A stretch of 64,000 nucleotides of DNA from assembly GCA_036678685.1 (NCBI GenBank), contig JAZIHH010000020.1, positions 186,001 to 250,000 of the forward strand, given 5' to 3'. Positions 27,896-36,900 of this stretch are shown here, one piece after another (position 1 is the first letter of the stretch; each line of letters starts with the position of its first letter). This DNA comes from JAZIHH01 sp036678685 (GTDB lineage Bacteria > Bacillota > UBA4882 > UBA10575). The translations under genes and the position numbers were made by a program. Below the pieces are notes generated by a model. That model made no database searches and was not told where the DNA came from. It was given only the letters and a program-made list of their open reading frames with translations.

Positions 27896-29454
27896 AGTGT
27901 AAAATTACTGTAGATTTTATGGAGGAGATATCTTTACTAAAAGAGAAGAGGAACCTCACATTCGCCAAGAATGAATACCCCCCGAAGGAGGTCGAGGTTC
28001 CTCATGGATTTAGTTCGTTTAGTAGAAGAAAAAATCCTTTCGGTTGTAGAAAGAATTTTTGCCGTATTAGATGGTAAAACCAACTATCATAGTTTTGAAC
28101 TTCGATTAAAGAAAGAGCTTGATGGCCTGGGTTGCGATTTATTGGAATATGTCATCGAAGCCCTAAAGCAAAAGGTTGAAGAGGATGCAAAGCAAGACCC
28201 GAACTGGAAGCGCGTTCGAAAAGACGACCGGAAAGAGCTGTTAACCCTTTTTGGTCCGATCGTCTACCACCGGAGCTATTACCGACATAGAGAAAGCAAA
28301 GAATATGCCTACCTGGTTGACAAACAAATTGGTGTCACTCCCCACATGCGCGTAGGGGTAACTTTAAAGGCTGAACTTGCGGAAGCATCCACTGGAATGT
28401 CGTATGAAGCGGCCACTATCCACGCCAGCAAGGATAATCCCGTATTAAAGGTTAGCAGGCAAACAGTAGCGTTGTGCGTTAAAGAATTCAACCCTAAAAT
28501 CGAACCATTACCGCAAGCCAAAAGACGTGTTTCCGAGTTATACATAGAAGCTGATGAAGACCACATCAAAGTTAAAGGGCGTAAAGGAGCGCAGGCCCGG
28601 TTGGTTTATGTCCACGAAGGAATCGAGGATTATCCTCGTCGTCGGTTAAAACGAGTGAAATATTTTACCAGCGTCAGAGAGAAACCGGAAGAACTATGGT
28701 GGAGAGTATTAGATTACCTTGAAGCCAATTATGAACTTTCAAGTATTAAGCGGATTTACCTATCTGGAGACGGGGCTCTTTGGATCCGCCAAGGGATAGA
28801 ATACATACCTGGAGCCATCTTTATCGTAGACCGATTTCACCTGGCGAAATATATTCTAATGGCCACCGCTCATGCTCCGGAACTAAGAAAGCCGGTATAC
28901 TGGGGGATTAAGTCATTAAACAAACAGAAAGTCCTGGCGCATCTTGATGAAGCTTTAAAGCGTGCTGAAGAACAGCCACGACAAAAAAGGATTATTGATA
29001 CCATCAAATATGTGGAGCACAACTGGGATGGAATAGAAAACGCCGTGAAAAACCCCCATGTAAGCTGTAGCGCTGAGGGCCATGTTAGCCATATCTTGGC
29101 AGCCAGGCTCAGTAGTCGCCCAATGGCTTGGAGTCTACAAGGGGCGGAGAAAATGGCCAATATGCGAGTGGCCAAGGCCAATGGTGAGTCAATTAGCAAA
29201 CAATACCTGGAGGTAAAAACCCCAACTCCAATTGTTGTTGAAATCAAGGATGTAATTCATAAAGAGCTCAAGCGCTTAAAGCAAATTAAAATATTGGGGA
29301 AAGGATACCACAATAATATTCCGCTTTTCAGCAGTGGTAGTAATCCAACAATAATTGCTTTAAAAGCTATAAATAAACAAAGTGCAGTTTGACGGTAAGT
29401 TCGACGGGAAGTTCGCTAATGTGAGGTTCAAAAATCTATAGTGTCTTGACACTA
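27896..29454 (+). mobile_element. ISLre2-type insertion sequence, copy 1
   Basis: Both ends carry imperfect terminal inverted repeats: TAGTGTAAAATTACTGTAGA at the left and, read inward from the right, TAGTGTCAAGACACTATAGA. A subterminal inverted repeat, GAACCTCACATT, is present at both ends (27951 and 29418 areas). The single gene inside is a UPF0236/ISLre2 transposase. I see no clear target duplication beside this copy alone. Copy 2 at 32047-33596 has the same ends and orientation. Confidence 0.85.
28004..29392 (+). CDS. ISLre2-family (UPF0236) transposase, copy 1
   Basis: 462 residues and intact. UPF0236 proteins are the transposases of ISLre2 elements. Visible blocks are LFGPIVYHRSYYRHRES near 78, MSYEAATIHASKD, ADEDHIKVKGRKG near 184, YLSGDGALWIRQG and VDRFHLAKYI near 265, with Asp residues typical of a DDE-like centre. 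ATG 28004 follows GGAGGT at 11 nt. An upstream ATG at 27971 has no ribosome site. The start codon sits directly after the 3' arm of a 10-bp stem, GAGGAACCTC/GAGGTTCCTC (27948-27957 and 27994-28003). By eye about nine in ten residues match copy 2. Confidence 0.92.
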   Translation: MDLVRLVEEKILSVVERIFAVLDGKTNYHSFELRLKKELDGLGCDLLEYVIEALKQKVEEDAKQDPNWKRVRKDDRKELLTLFGPIVYHRSYYRHRESKEYAYLVDKQIGVTPHMRVGVTLKAELAEASTGMSYEAATIHASKDNPVLKVSRQTVALCVKEFNPKIEPLPQAKRRVSELYIEADEDHIKVKGRKGAQARLVYVHEGIEDYPRRRLKRVKYFTSVREKPEELWWRVLDYLEANYELSSIKRIYLSGDGALWIRQGIEYIPGAIFIVDRFHLAKYILMATAHAPELRKPVYWGIKSLNKQKVLAHLDEALKRAEEQPRQKRIIDTIKYVEHNWDGIENAVKNPHVSCSAEGHVSHILAARLSSRPMAWSLQGAEKMANMRVAKANGESISKQYLEVKTPTPIVVEIKDVIHKELKRLKQIKILGKGYHNNIPLFSSGSNPTIIALKAINKQSAV

Positions 29455-29472
29455 TCTAAGCCGGGGGTAAAC

Positions 29473-29501
29473 TTGACAAAAACGGGAAAGGAAATTACAA
29501 T
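29473..29501 (+). promoter_or_regulatory. Promoter of the tetR gene with nearby operator half-site
   Basis: TTGACA (29473-29478), 17-bp spacer, TACAAT (29496-29501). Between it and the start codon lies AACCGGTCAGTC (29517-29528), matching one arm of the palindrome found before the radical SAM gene (30340-30359). This suggests autoregulation. Confidence 0.75.
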
Positions 29502-29544
29502 AAAATTATCCTGAATAACCGGTCAGTCAAAGGAGTAGAGTTTA

Positions 29545-30315
29545 TTGTCAATCAATAATAACAATAATAACAATGAACAACTGGCGAAAGAGCGGATCTT
29601 AAATGCTTCAATCCAGTTGTTTTCGCAAAAAGGGTATGATGGCACGCGGGTCAGTGAAATTGCCGAAGCGGCGCAAGTGACCAAAGCCCTAATTTATTAC
29701 TATTTTAAAAGCAAAGAAGAGATCCTGGATCACCTGGTTCATTCTTTGTTGAAGAATGCGACTGCGCTGACGGTGGATTTTATCCATACCAATATTGTCC
29801 AGATGATTAAGGACGGCCGCTTGCATATTATGCCTGACCGGTTACATTTTTCGGATCAAGAGGCTATTCAGTGTTTTTTAGAAAACGCTGAAGCCTATTT
29901 TGAGCAGGTCCTTGATTATGTCTTGGAATACCGGCAGATTATCCGCATCTTAATGCTGGAATCATTGAAGGACAGCAAACATCATAATGAATTATTCCAC
30001 CTTATGGATTTTATCCGGACCAGCGAAGGAGATCAGATCGTGAAGACCATCTCCGCGGTGGACCAGAATTTTCAATATTCCCCGGATTTACTCGTCTTTA
30101 ATTTTTTCTATACCATCGTTCCGCTGCTCAGTTTTGCTGTGTATTATGACGACTACCAAGCACTCAGCAGTTTAAGCGGGAAAGAACTCCGGAGCGTTTT
30201 TCTCCGTTCCTCCCATATTATTTTCCGTTCCTTAATTGCCGGACAGGATATTTTCTTAAAGAACCGTGAGGGAAAGAACAGGGATCAGGTCTGTAATTTT
30301 AAAGCCGGCATATAA
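29545..30315 (+). CDS. TetR/AcrR-family transcriptional regulator
   Basis: 256 residues. The N-terminal helix-turn-helix domain (about 18-65) has NASIQLFSQKGYDGTRVSEI and ALIYYYFKSKEEIL. The remaining ligand-binding domain is all-helical and unassigned. The first residues are a run of seven Asn from an AATAAC microsatellite. The TTG start at 29545 has AAGGAG about 10 nt upstream. An inverted repeat of GGTCAGT type before this gene and before the radical SAM gene makes both likely targets. It lies between two insertion sequences. Confidence 0.9.
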   Translation: MSINNNNNNNEQLAKERILNASIQLFSQKGYDGTRVSEIAEAAQVTKALIYYYFKSKEEILDHLVHSLLKNATALTVDFIHTNIVQMIKDGRLHIMPDRLHFSDQEAIQCFLENAEAYFEQVLDYVLEYRQIIRILMLESLKDSKHHNELFHLMDFIRTSEGDQIVKTISAVDQNFQYSPDLLVFNFFYTIVPLLSFAVYYDDYQALSSLSGKELRSVFLRSSHIIFRSLIAGQDIFLKNREGKNRDQVCNFKAGI

Positions 30316-30339
30316 ATAGAGCAGATTTTTTTTAAAACA

Positions 30340-30359
30340 AACTGACCAAACGGTCAGTT
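30340..30359 (+). promoter_or_regulatory. Palindromic operator, probable TetR site
   Basis: Perfect inverted repeat AACTGACC-AAAC-GGTCAGTT located 71 bp before the radical SAM start and 25 bp after tetR. Its GGTCAGT arm recurs in the tetR 5' region (29520-29526). Size and symmetry fit a TetR dimer site. Confidence 0.75.
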
Positions 30360-30430
30360 AACTATTCAGCCCTTGTTAACTGGCCTTAAAAAGTAAAGAG
30401 AAACAAAAAAAGAAAGAAGGAGGAGTTAAA

Positions 30431-31798
30431 GTGTTTTTCGGTCAAAAAAGAATGGTTGGACTACTAATCAATTATTTGTCGGATAATCCCCTCGAAAAAT
30501 TGCCGAAAATGTTTTCCCTGGTGGAGAAGCTTGACCGGAAGAAATTGTACACTTCCCAGATTCAGGCGACCAAAAAAGCCTTACTGGATGAGAACAGTAA
30601 CTGGCGCCTGGCGGTCAAGAAACTCTTTGACGAAGTGGATCTTAAATGTATTAAAAAACTGCTGGAATGTTTCATTGTGAACGCCAACTTTGTCGGCGGA
30701 CCCAAAGCCCGGGCGGCAGCGAAGAAATATGACTGCAACATACCCTGGGCGATTCTGATGGATCCAACCAGTGCCTGCAATCTTCACTGTACCGGCTGCT
30801 GGGCGGCGGAGTATGGCTCCCAAAATAACTTATCCTATGAGATGCTGGATTCCATCTGCCGGCAGGGGAAGAAATTAGGGATTTATTTCTACATCTTCTC
30901 CGGCGGTGAACCTTTGGTCCGGAAGAAAGACTTGATCAAACTCTGCGCCGCCCACCAGGATTGCTACTTCTTTGCTTTTACCAACGGCACTTTGGTGGAT
31001 GAGGAATTTTGCCAGGATTTGTTGCGGGTCGGCAATTTTGCCTTGGCTTTCTCGATTGAAGGGGATGAAAAAGCGACCGATCTGCGGCGCGGTGAAGGAA
31101 CCTACCAGAAGGTCATCAAAGCCATGGAACTGATGAAGAAACATAAGTTATTGTTTGGTTATTCCACTTGTTACCACCGGTATAACACAGAGAGTGTGGG
31201 TTCGGATGAATTCGTGGACGATATGATCGCCCGGGGCTGCCGCTTCGCCTGGAACTTCACTTACATGCCGGTGGGTAAGGATGCCAAACCCGATTTCATT
31301 GCCACTCCCGAACAACGGGCTTATATGTACCGGCGGATCCGGGAAATCCGGGCGACCAAACCCATTTTCGCCATGGATTTCTGGAATGACGGCGAGTATG
31401 TGCACGGCTGTATCGCCGGCGGCCGGTGTTATCTCCACATCAACGCGGCCGGGGATGTGGAACCCTGCGCCTTTATCCACTATTCCAACGTGAATATCCA
31501 TAACGTGTCTCTCCTGGAAGCCTTGAGATCACCGCTCTTCCAGGCCTACCGGAAGCGGCAACCCTTCAACGAGAATCATCTCCGTCCCTGTCCGCTCCTG
31601 GATAATCCCGAGGCCCTTCGCGCGATGGTAAAGGAATCGGGCGCCAAATCCACCGACATGCTGGCGCCGGAGGATGTGGATGACCTCTGCGCGAAGACCG
31701 AGCCGGCCGCGGCCAAATGGGCGCCGGTCGCCAATGAGCTCTGGACCGCCCGTAACGTGGAGAAAGAAGCGAGCGCGGCTGCGGAAAATAAAGCCTGA
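30431..31798 (+). CDS. Radical SAM protein with C-terminal Cys-rich (SPASM-like) region
   Basis: 455 residues. The 4Fe-4S/SAM motif is CxxxCxxC at C116, C120 and C123 (ACNLHCTGCW). It is followed by a GGEP motif (FSGGEPLVR), so it should cleave S-adenosylmethionine to make a radical. A later Cys cluster (near 328, 334, 347 and 383) resembles an auxiliary-cluster or SPASM-type region. About 100 N-terminal residues precede the radical SAM barrel and the C-terminus is Ala/Glu-rich. The substrate is unknown; I will not guess it. GTG 30431 follows AGGAGG. The gene is controlled, probably, by the adjacent TetR protein and is carried between two insertion sequences. Confidence 0.87.
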   Translation: MFFGQKRMVGLLINYLSDNPLEKLPKMFSLVEKLDRKKLYTSQIQATKKALLDENSNWRLAVKKLFDEVDLKCIKKLLECFIVNANFVGGPKARAAAKKYDCNIPWAILMDPTSACNLHCTGCWAAEYGSQNNLSYEMLDSICRQGKKLGIYFYIFSGGEPLVRKKDLIKLCAAHQDCYFFAFTNGTLVDEEFCQDLLRVGNFALAFSIEGDEKATDLRRGEGTYQKVIKAMELMKKHKLLFGYSTCYHRYNTESVGSDEFVDDMIARGCRFAWNFTYMPVGKDAKPDFIATPEQRAYMYRRIREIRATKPIFAMDFWNDGEYVHGCIAGGRCYLHINAAGDVEPCAFIHYSNVNIHNVSLLEALRSPLFQAYRKRQPFNENHLRPCPLLDNPEALRAMVKESGAKSTDMLAPEDVDDLCAKTEPAAAKWAPVANELWTARNVEKEASAAAENKA

Positions 31799-31835
31799 GT
31801 GCAAGGGAGCGATGAGAGGAGATCTTCCCATGAAC

Positions 31836-31866
31836 AACCGGGGACCCGGAAGGGTCTCCGGTTTTC
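31836..31866 (+). terminator. Rho-independent terminator after the radical SAM gene
   Basis: AACCGGGGACCC (31836-31847) pairs with GGGTCTCCGGTT (31852-31863) with a GGAA tetraloop and one weak pair, followed by T residues. The next 180 nt up to the second insertion sequence hold no feature I can support. Confidence 0.88.
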
Positions 31867-32046
31867 TTACTCTATAGGAAAGCAAAAGAAAAGGCCCTTG
31901 GCAAAGGGGCGAAAGGATATCCTTTAAAGAAAGGTATGCATAGTTTGTTCCATTAAATACCAAGACAAAGAAGATCTTCCTTTTTTGAGAACGGTTTCAA
32001 TCATTTATGTCGTAAGGCCATATCTTGTGTGAAAAACCGGTCACGT

Positions 32047-33596
32047 TAGTGTAAAATTACTGTAGATTTTATGGAGGAGATATCTTTACAAAAAGAGAAG
32101 AGGAACCTCACATTCGGCAAGAATGAATACCCCTCGAAGGAGGCCGAGGTTCCTCATGGACTTAGTTCGTTTAGTAGAAGAAAAAATCCTTTCGGTTGTA
32201 GAAATAATTTTTGCAGTATTAGATGGTAAAACCGACTATCATAGTTTTGAACTTCAATTAAAGAAAGAGCTTGACGGCCTAGGTTGCGATTTATTGGGAT
32301 ATGTCATCGAAACCCTAAAGCAAAAGATTGAAGGGGATGCAAAGCAAGACCCGAATTGGAAGCGTGTCCGAAAAAATGACCGGAAAGAGATCTTAACTCT
32401 TTTTGGTCCGATCGTCTACCACCGAAGCTATTACCGACATAGAGAAAGCGAAGAATATGCCTATCTGGTTGACAAACAAATTGGTGTCACTCCCCACATG
32501 CGCGTAGGGGCAACTTTAAAGGCTGAACTTGTGGAAGCAGCAACTGGAATGTCGTATGAAGCGGCTACTATCCACGCCAGCAAGGATAATCCCGTATTAA
32601 AGGTTAGCAGGCAAACAGTAGCGTTGTGCGTTAAAGAGTTCAACCCTCAAATCGGACCGCCACCACAAACAAAAAGACGCGTTTCCGCACTATACATAGA
32701 AGCGGATGAAGACCACATCAAGGTTAAAGGGCGTAAAGGAGCGCAGGCCCGGCTGGTTTATGTCCACGAAGGAATCGAGGGTTATCCTCGTCGTCGGTTA
32801 AAACGGGTGAAATTTTTTACCAGCGTCAAAGAGAAACCGGAAGAACTATGGTGGAGAGTATTAGATTATCTTGAAGCCAATTATGAACTCTCAAGTATTA
32901 AGCGGATATACCTGTCTGGAGATGGGGCTCTTTGGATCCGCCAAGGGGTAGAATACATACCCGGAGCCATCTTTATCTTAGACCGATTTCACCTGGCGAA
33001 ATATATTCTAATGGCCACCGCTCATGCTCCGGAATTAAGAAAGCCGTTATACTGGGGGATTAAGTCATTAAACAAACAGAAAGTCCTGGCGCGTCTTGAT
33101 GAAGCTTTAAACCGCGCTGAAGAACAGCCACGACAAAAAAGGATTATTGATACCATCAAATATGTGAAGCACAACTGGGATGGAATAGAAAACGCCGTGA
33201 AAAACCCCCACGTAAGCTGTAGCGCTGAGGGTCATGTTAGCCATATTTTGGCCGCCAGGCTCAGTAGTCGCCCAATGGCTTGGAGTCTGCAAGGGGCGGA
33301 GAAAATGGCTAATATGCGAGTGGCCAAGGCTAATGGTGAGTCAATTAGCAAACAATACCTGGAGACAAGGACATCAATTCCAATTGTTGTTGAAATCAAG
33401 GACGTAATTCAAAAAGAGCTCAAGCGCTTAAAGCGAACTAAATCATTGGGGGAAGGATACCACAATAATATTCCGCTTTTCAGCAGTGGTAGTAACCTAA
33501 CGAGAATGGCTTTAAAAGCTTTAAATAAACAAAATGCAGTTTGATGGCAAGATCATTGATGTGAGGTTCAAAAAAATCTACAGTATCTTGACACTA
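32047..33596 (+). mobile_element. ISLre2-type insertion sequence, copy 2
   Basis: Same terminal repeats as copy 1: left TAGTGTAAAATTACTGTAGA; right end, read inward, TAGTGTCAAGATACTGTAGA. The same GAACCTCACATT subterminal repeats are present and the orientation is the same. Its right end lies only about 50 bp from the rpoB promoter. No convincing target duplication is visible for this copy alone. Confidence 0.85.
32156..33544 (+). CDS. ISLre2-family (UPF0236) transposase, copy 2
   Basis: 462 residues, intact, closely similar to copy 1 with scattered substitutions (for example the segment equivalent to KDDRKELL reads KNDRKEIL). The same ADEDHIKVKGRKG and DRFHLAKYI blocks are present. ATG 32156 follows the same ribosome site and 10-bp stem. 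The differences are spread over the gene, so the two copies are not a very recent duplication or they come from separate arrivals of the same family. Confidence 0.92.
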   Translation: MDLVRLVEEKILSVVEIIFAVLDGKTDYHSFELQLKKELDGLGCDLLGYVIETLKQKIEGDAKQDPNWKRVRKNDRKEILTLFGPIVYHRSYYRHRESEEYAYLVDKQIGVTPHMRVGATLKAELVEAATGMSYEAATIHASKDNPVLKVSRQTVALCVKEFNPQIGPPPQTKRRVSALYIEADEDHIKVKGRKGAQARLVYVHEGIEGYPRRRLKRVKFFTSVKEKPEELWWRVLDYLEANYELSSIKRIYLSGDGALWIRQGVEYIPGAIFILDRFHLAKYILMATAHAPELRKPLYWGIKSLNKQKVLARLDEALNRAEEQPRQKRIIDTIKYVKHNWDGIENAVKNPHVSCSAEGHVSHILAARLSSRPMAWSLQGAEKMANMRVAKANGESISKQYLETRTSIPIVVEIKDVIQKELKRLKRTKSLGEGYHNNIPLFSSGSNLTRMALKALNKQNAV

Positions 33597-33642
33597 TCAA
33601 AAAATAAAAAAGTGTTGACAAGAGGATAAAAACATGATAACC

Positions 33643-33651
33643 TGTTATAAT
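33643..33651 (+). promoter_or_regulatory. Extended -10 promoter for rpoBC
   Basis: TGTTATAAT is a TGn-extended perfect -10 box. A TTGACA at 33615-33620 is 25 bp away, too far to be its -35. Since rplL transcription ends upstream and the mobile block intervenes, rpoBC needs its own promoter. This is the best candidate, with a 266-nt leader before rpoB. Confidence 0.65.
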
Positions 33652-33802
33652 GCTGAAGTCATATTTACCGGTGGAAAACCGGTTTATATATAGATGATAC
33701 GGACGGCAAAAAAGAATGGACGAGCGATTGACCGGCTGTGCCTTGGCCGGTGTGAAGATAGATCCGGATTTATATGATAAATAATGAAAAAGGAGCGAAG
33801 TT

Positions 33803-33855
33803 GTGTTTTTCGACAAGCGAGGATAACTCGGGTTAGCCTTGCTTTTATTTGTTTT
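33803..33855 (+). promoter_or_regulatory. rpoB leader: minigene overlapping an intrinsic terminator-like hairpin
   Basis: AGGAG (33791-33795) precedes GTG 33803, which opens a seven-codon reading frame (MFFDKRG, stop TAA 33824-33826). Its last codons form the 5' arm of a stem AAGCGAGG/CCTTGCTT (33815-33822 with 33837-33844) followed by TTATTTGTTTTTTT. A ribosome on the minigene would cover the stem, so the arrangement looks like translation-coupled attenuation of rpoBC. The leader also has an ACCGGT inverted repeat near 33669-33685. Inferred from sequence alone. Confidence 0.5.
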
Positions 33856-33917
33856 TTTATTATTTTCAAAACTTTGAGCCGGGTTGGGGCGAATACTATG
33901 GAGAAGAGGTGAGAGGC

Positions 33918-36900
33918 TTGCCGGAGGCAATGACTGGACCGAAAAGGCAAAGAATAAATTTTGGTCAGCTGAACGAAACGCTCGAAATGCCAAATTTAAT
34001 CGAGATCCAGCGCAAATCTTACCGGTGGTTTTTAGAAGAAGGTTTGTACGAAGTTTTCCGGGACATTTCGCCCATTCAAGATTTTACAGGCAATTTGGTC
34101 CTCGAGTTTATCGACTATACGCTGGGGGAACCCAAGTACGATGTGGATGAGTGCAAGGAAAGGGACGCCAACTATGCGGCCCCTCTCCGGGTGAAGGTCC
34201 GGTTGATCAACCGGGAAACCGGGGAGATGAAGGAACAAGAAGTTTTTATGGGTGATTTCCCTTTAATGACCGAGAGGGGAACTTTTATCATCAATGGCGC
34301 GGAAAGGGTCATTGTCAGTCAGTTGGTGCGTTCCCCCGGTGTCTACTTTAGCAAGACCATTGACACCAGCGGTAACACAATTTATTCGGCCAGCATAATT
34401 CCCAACCGCGGCGCCTGGTTGGAGTTTGAATTTGATATTAACAATGTGCTTTACGTTCGGATCGACCGGACCCGTAAAATACCCGTTACCGTGCTTTTAA
34501 AAGCCATGGGTCTGGGTAACAACACACAAATACTGGAAAGATATGAAAACCACGAAGCCATCCAGAACACATTGGACCGCGACAGTACGCAGACCGAAGA
34601 AGATGCGTTGCTGGAAATCTATCGCCGCTTAAGGCCGGGCGAACCGCCGACTCCGGAGAGCGCCCGTACCCTTTTTGAAAATCTTTTTTACGATCCGCGC
34701 CGGTATGATTTGGCGGCGGTGGGCAGGTACAAGATGAATAAAAAACTGGGCCTGGATTACCCGCCCAAATCCGAACCGGCTTCTGTTGATGCCGACGGAA
34801 ACACCATACCGGCCAAAGAGGCGGTAAAAACTCTCACCCCCGAGGATGTCGCGGCGGTCGTCGGCTATATGCTTAAACTCCTGGACGGCGAAGGGGAAGT
34901 CGATGATATTGATCACTTGGGGAACAGGCGTTTAAAGAGCGTGGGAGAGCTTTTACAGAATCAGATCCGGATCGGCCTTTCCCGGATGGAAAGAGTAGTC
35001 AGGGAAAGGATGACCATTCAGGATGTGGATGTCATCACGCCCCAGGCTTTGATCAATATCCGTCCTGTGGTGGCGGCGATCAAAGAATTTTTTGGCTCCA
35101 GCCAGCTTTCCCAGTTTATGGACCAGACCAATCCCTTGTCGGAGTTGACCCACAAACGGCGTCTCTCCGCCCTGGGCCCCGGAGGCTTGTCGCGGGAAAG
35201 AGCCGGCTTTGAAGTTCGCGATGTCCATCATTCCCACTACGGTCGGATGTGTCCCATTGAAACTCCGGAAGGACCGAACATCGGTTTAATCGGTTCGCTT
35301 ACCACTTACGCCCGGGTTAATGAGTATGGATTCATTGAAACTCCCTATCGCCGGGTGGATAAAGGCCGGGTGACGGACGAGATCGTTTACCTGACGGCCG
35401 ATGAAGAAGACAAGTATGTAATTGCCCAGGCCAACGAACCTTTTGACCCGGAAACAAGACACTTTATTAATGAAAAAGTCTCGGCCCGCTATAAAGACCG
35501 GATCTTGGTCGTCCCCAGTGAAGACGTGGATATGATGGATGTCTCTCCCAAACAAGTGGTGAGTATCGCGACGGCTTTAATTCCTTTCCTGGAAAACGAC
35601 GACGCCAACCGGGCGCTCATGGGTTCCAACATGCAGCGGCAGGCCGTACCCCTGGTACGCACAGAGGCGCCGCTGGTCGGAACCGGGATGGAATACAAAG
35701 CGGCCGTTGACTCCGGGGTGGTGGTCCTGGCGAAAAACGCCGGTACCGTAGAACGGGTTACCGCCGAACAGATTATCGTCCGGAGGGACGACGGGGGGAG
35801 CGACTATTATAAACTGCAAAAGTTCAAACGCTCCAACCAGGGAACCTGCATCAACCAGAAACCCATTGTCCGGGCCGGGCAAAGAGTGGCCGCCGGCGAG
35901 GTGATCGCCGACGGGCCCTCCACCGACCAGGGCGAACTGGCTTTGGGCCGCAATATCCTGGTGGCGTATATGCCTTGGGAAGGGTACAATTACGAGGATG
36001 CGATTTTAATCAGTGAACGGCTGGTTCATGACGATGTTTTCACCTCCATTCATATTGAAGAATACGAGTGTGAAGCCAGGGATACCAAGTTGGGAGCGGA
36101 AGAGATTACGAGGGATATTCCCAATGTGGCCGAGGGTTCCCTGGACGATTTGGATGAAAACGGGATTATCCGCATTGGCGCAGAGGTCCGTCCCGGCGAC
36201 ATCCTGGTCGGGAAGGTTACCCCCAAGGGGGAAACGGAGCTTACGGCGGAAGAACGCCTCTTGAGAGCGATTTTCGGTGAAAAAGCCCGGGAGGTGCGGG
36301 ATACTTCTCTTAAAGTTCCCCACGGTGAATCCGGAAAAGTTGTGGACGTAAAAGTATTCAAGAGGGAAAACGGGGATGAATTGTCACCCGGCGTCAACCA
36401 GTTGGTCCGGGTTTATGTGGCGCAAAAAAAGAAGATTTCCGAAGGTGACAAAATGGCGGGCCGCCACGGCAACAAGGGCGTGATTGCCAAGATCCTTCCG
36501 GTGGAAGATATGCTGTTCCTTCCCGACGGTACCCCGGTGGAGATTGTTCTTAATCCCCTTGGCGTCCCCTCGCGGATGAATATAGGGCAGGTTTTAGAGA
36601 CCCACCTGGGATGGGCGGCCAAAACTTTGGGGTTGCATGTGGCCTCCCCGGTCTTTGACGGGGCAACAGAAGATGATATTCTGGCGTTTTTGAAAAAAGC
36701 CGGGTTGCCGGAGTCGGGAAAGACGATCTTGCGCGACGGCAGAACAGGAGAGCCTTTTGAAAACCCCGTTACCGTTGGTTATATTTATATGATGAAACTG
36801 GCGCATTTAGTCGACGATAAAATTCATGCCCGTTCCACCGGACCGTATTCTCTGGTTACCCAGCAACCCTTGGGAGGAAAGGCCCAGTTCGGAGGGCAGA

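Larger units (their letters stand above)
27896..33596 (+). mobile_element. Possible composite transposon: two ISLre2-type copies around tetR and a radical SAM gene
   Basis: Two near-identical insertion sequences in direct orientation bracket a TetR regulator gene, its operators and a radical SAM gene. The whole block interrupts the otherwise conserved rplL-rpoB junction. The outer flanks (A-rich, CAAAAAA(A)TAA on both sides) resemble each other more than the inner flanks do, which weakly favours movement as a unit. Two independent insertions are also possible. Confidence 0.45.

Noticed and set aside
33615..33620. TTGACA as the -35 box of the rpoBC promoter.
   Set aside because: It is 25 bp from the TATAAT at 33646, far outside the usual 16-18 bp. 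The TGn extension explains the promoter better.
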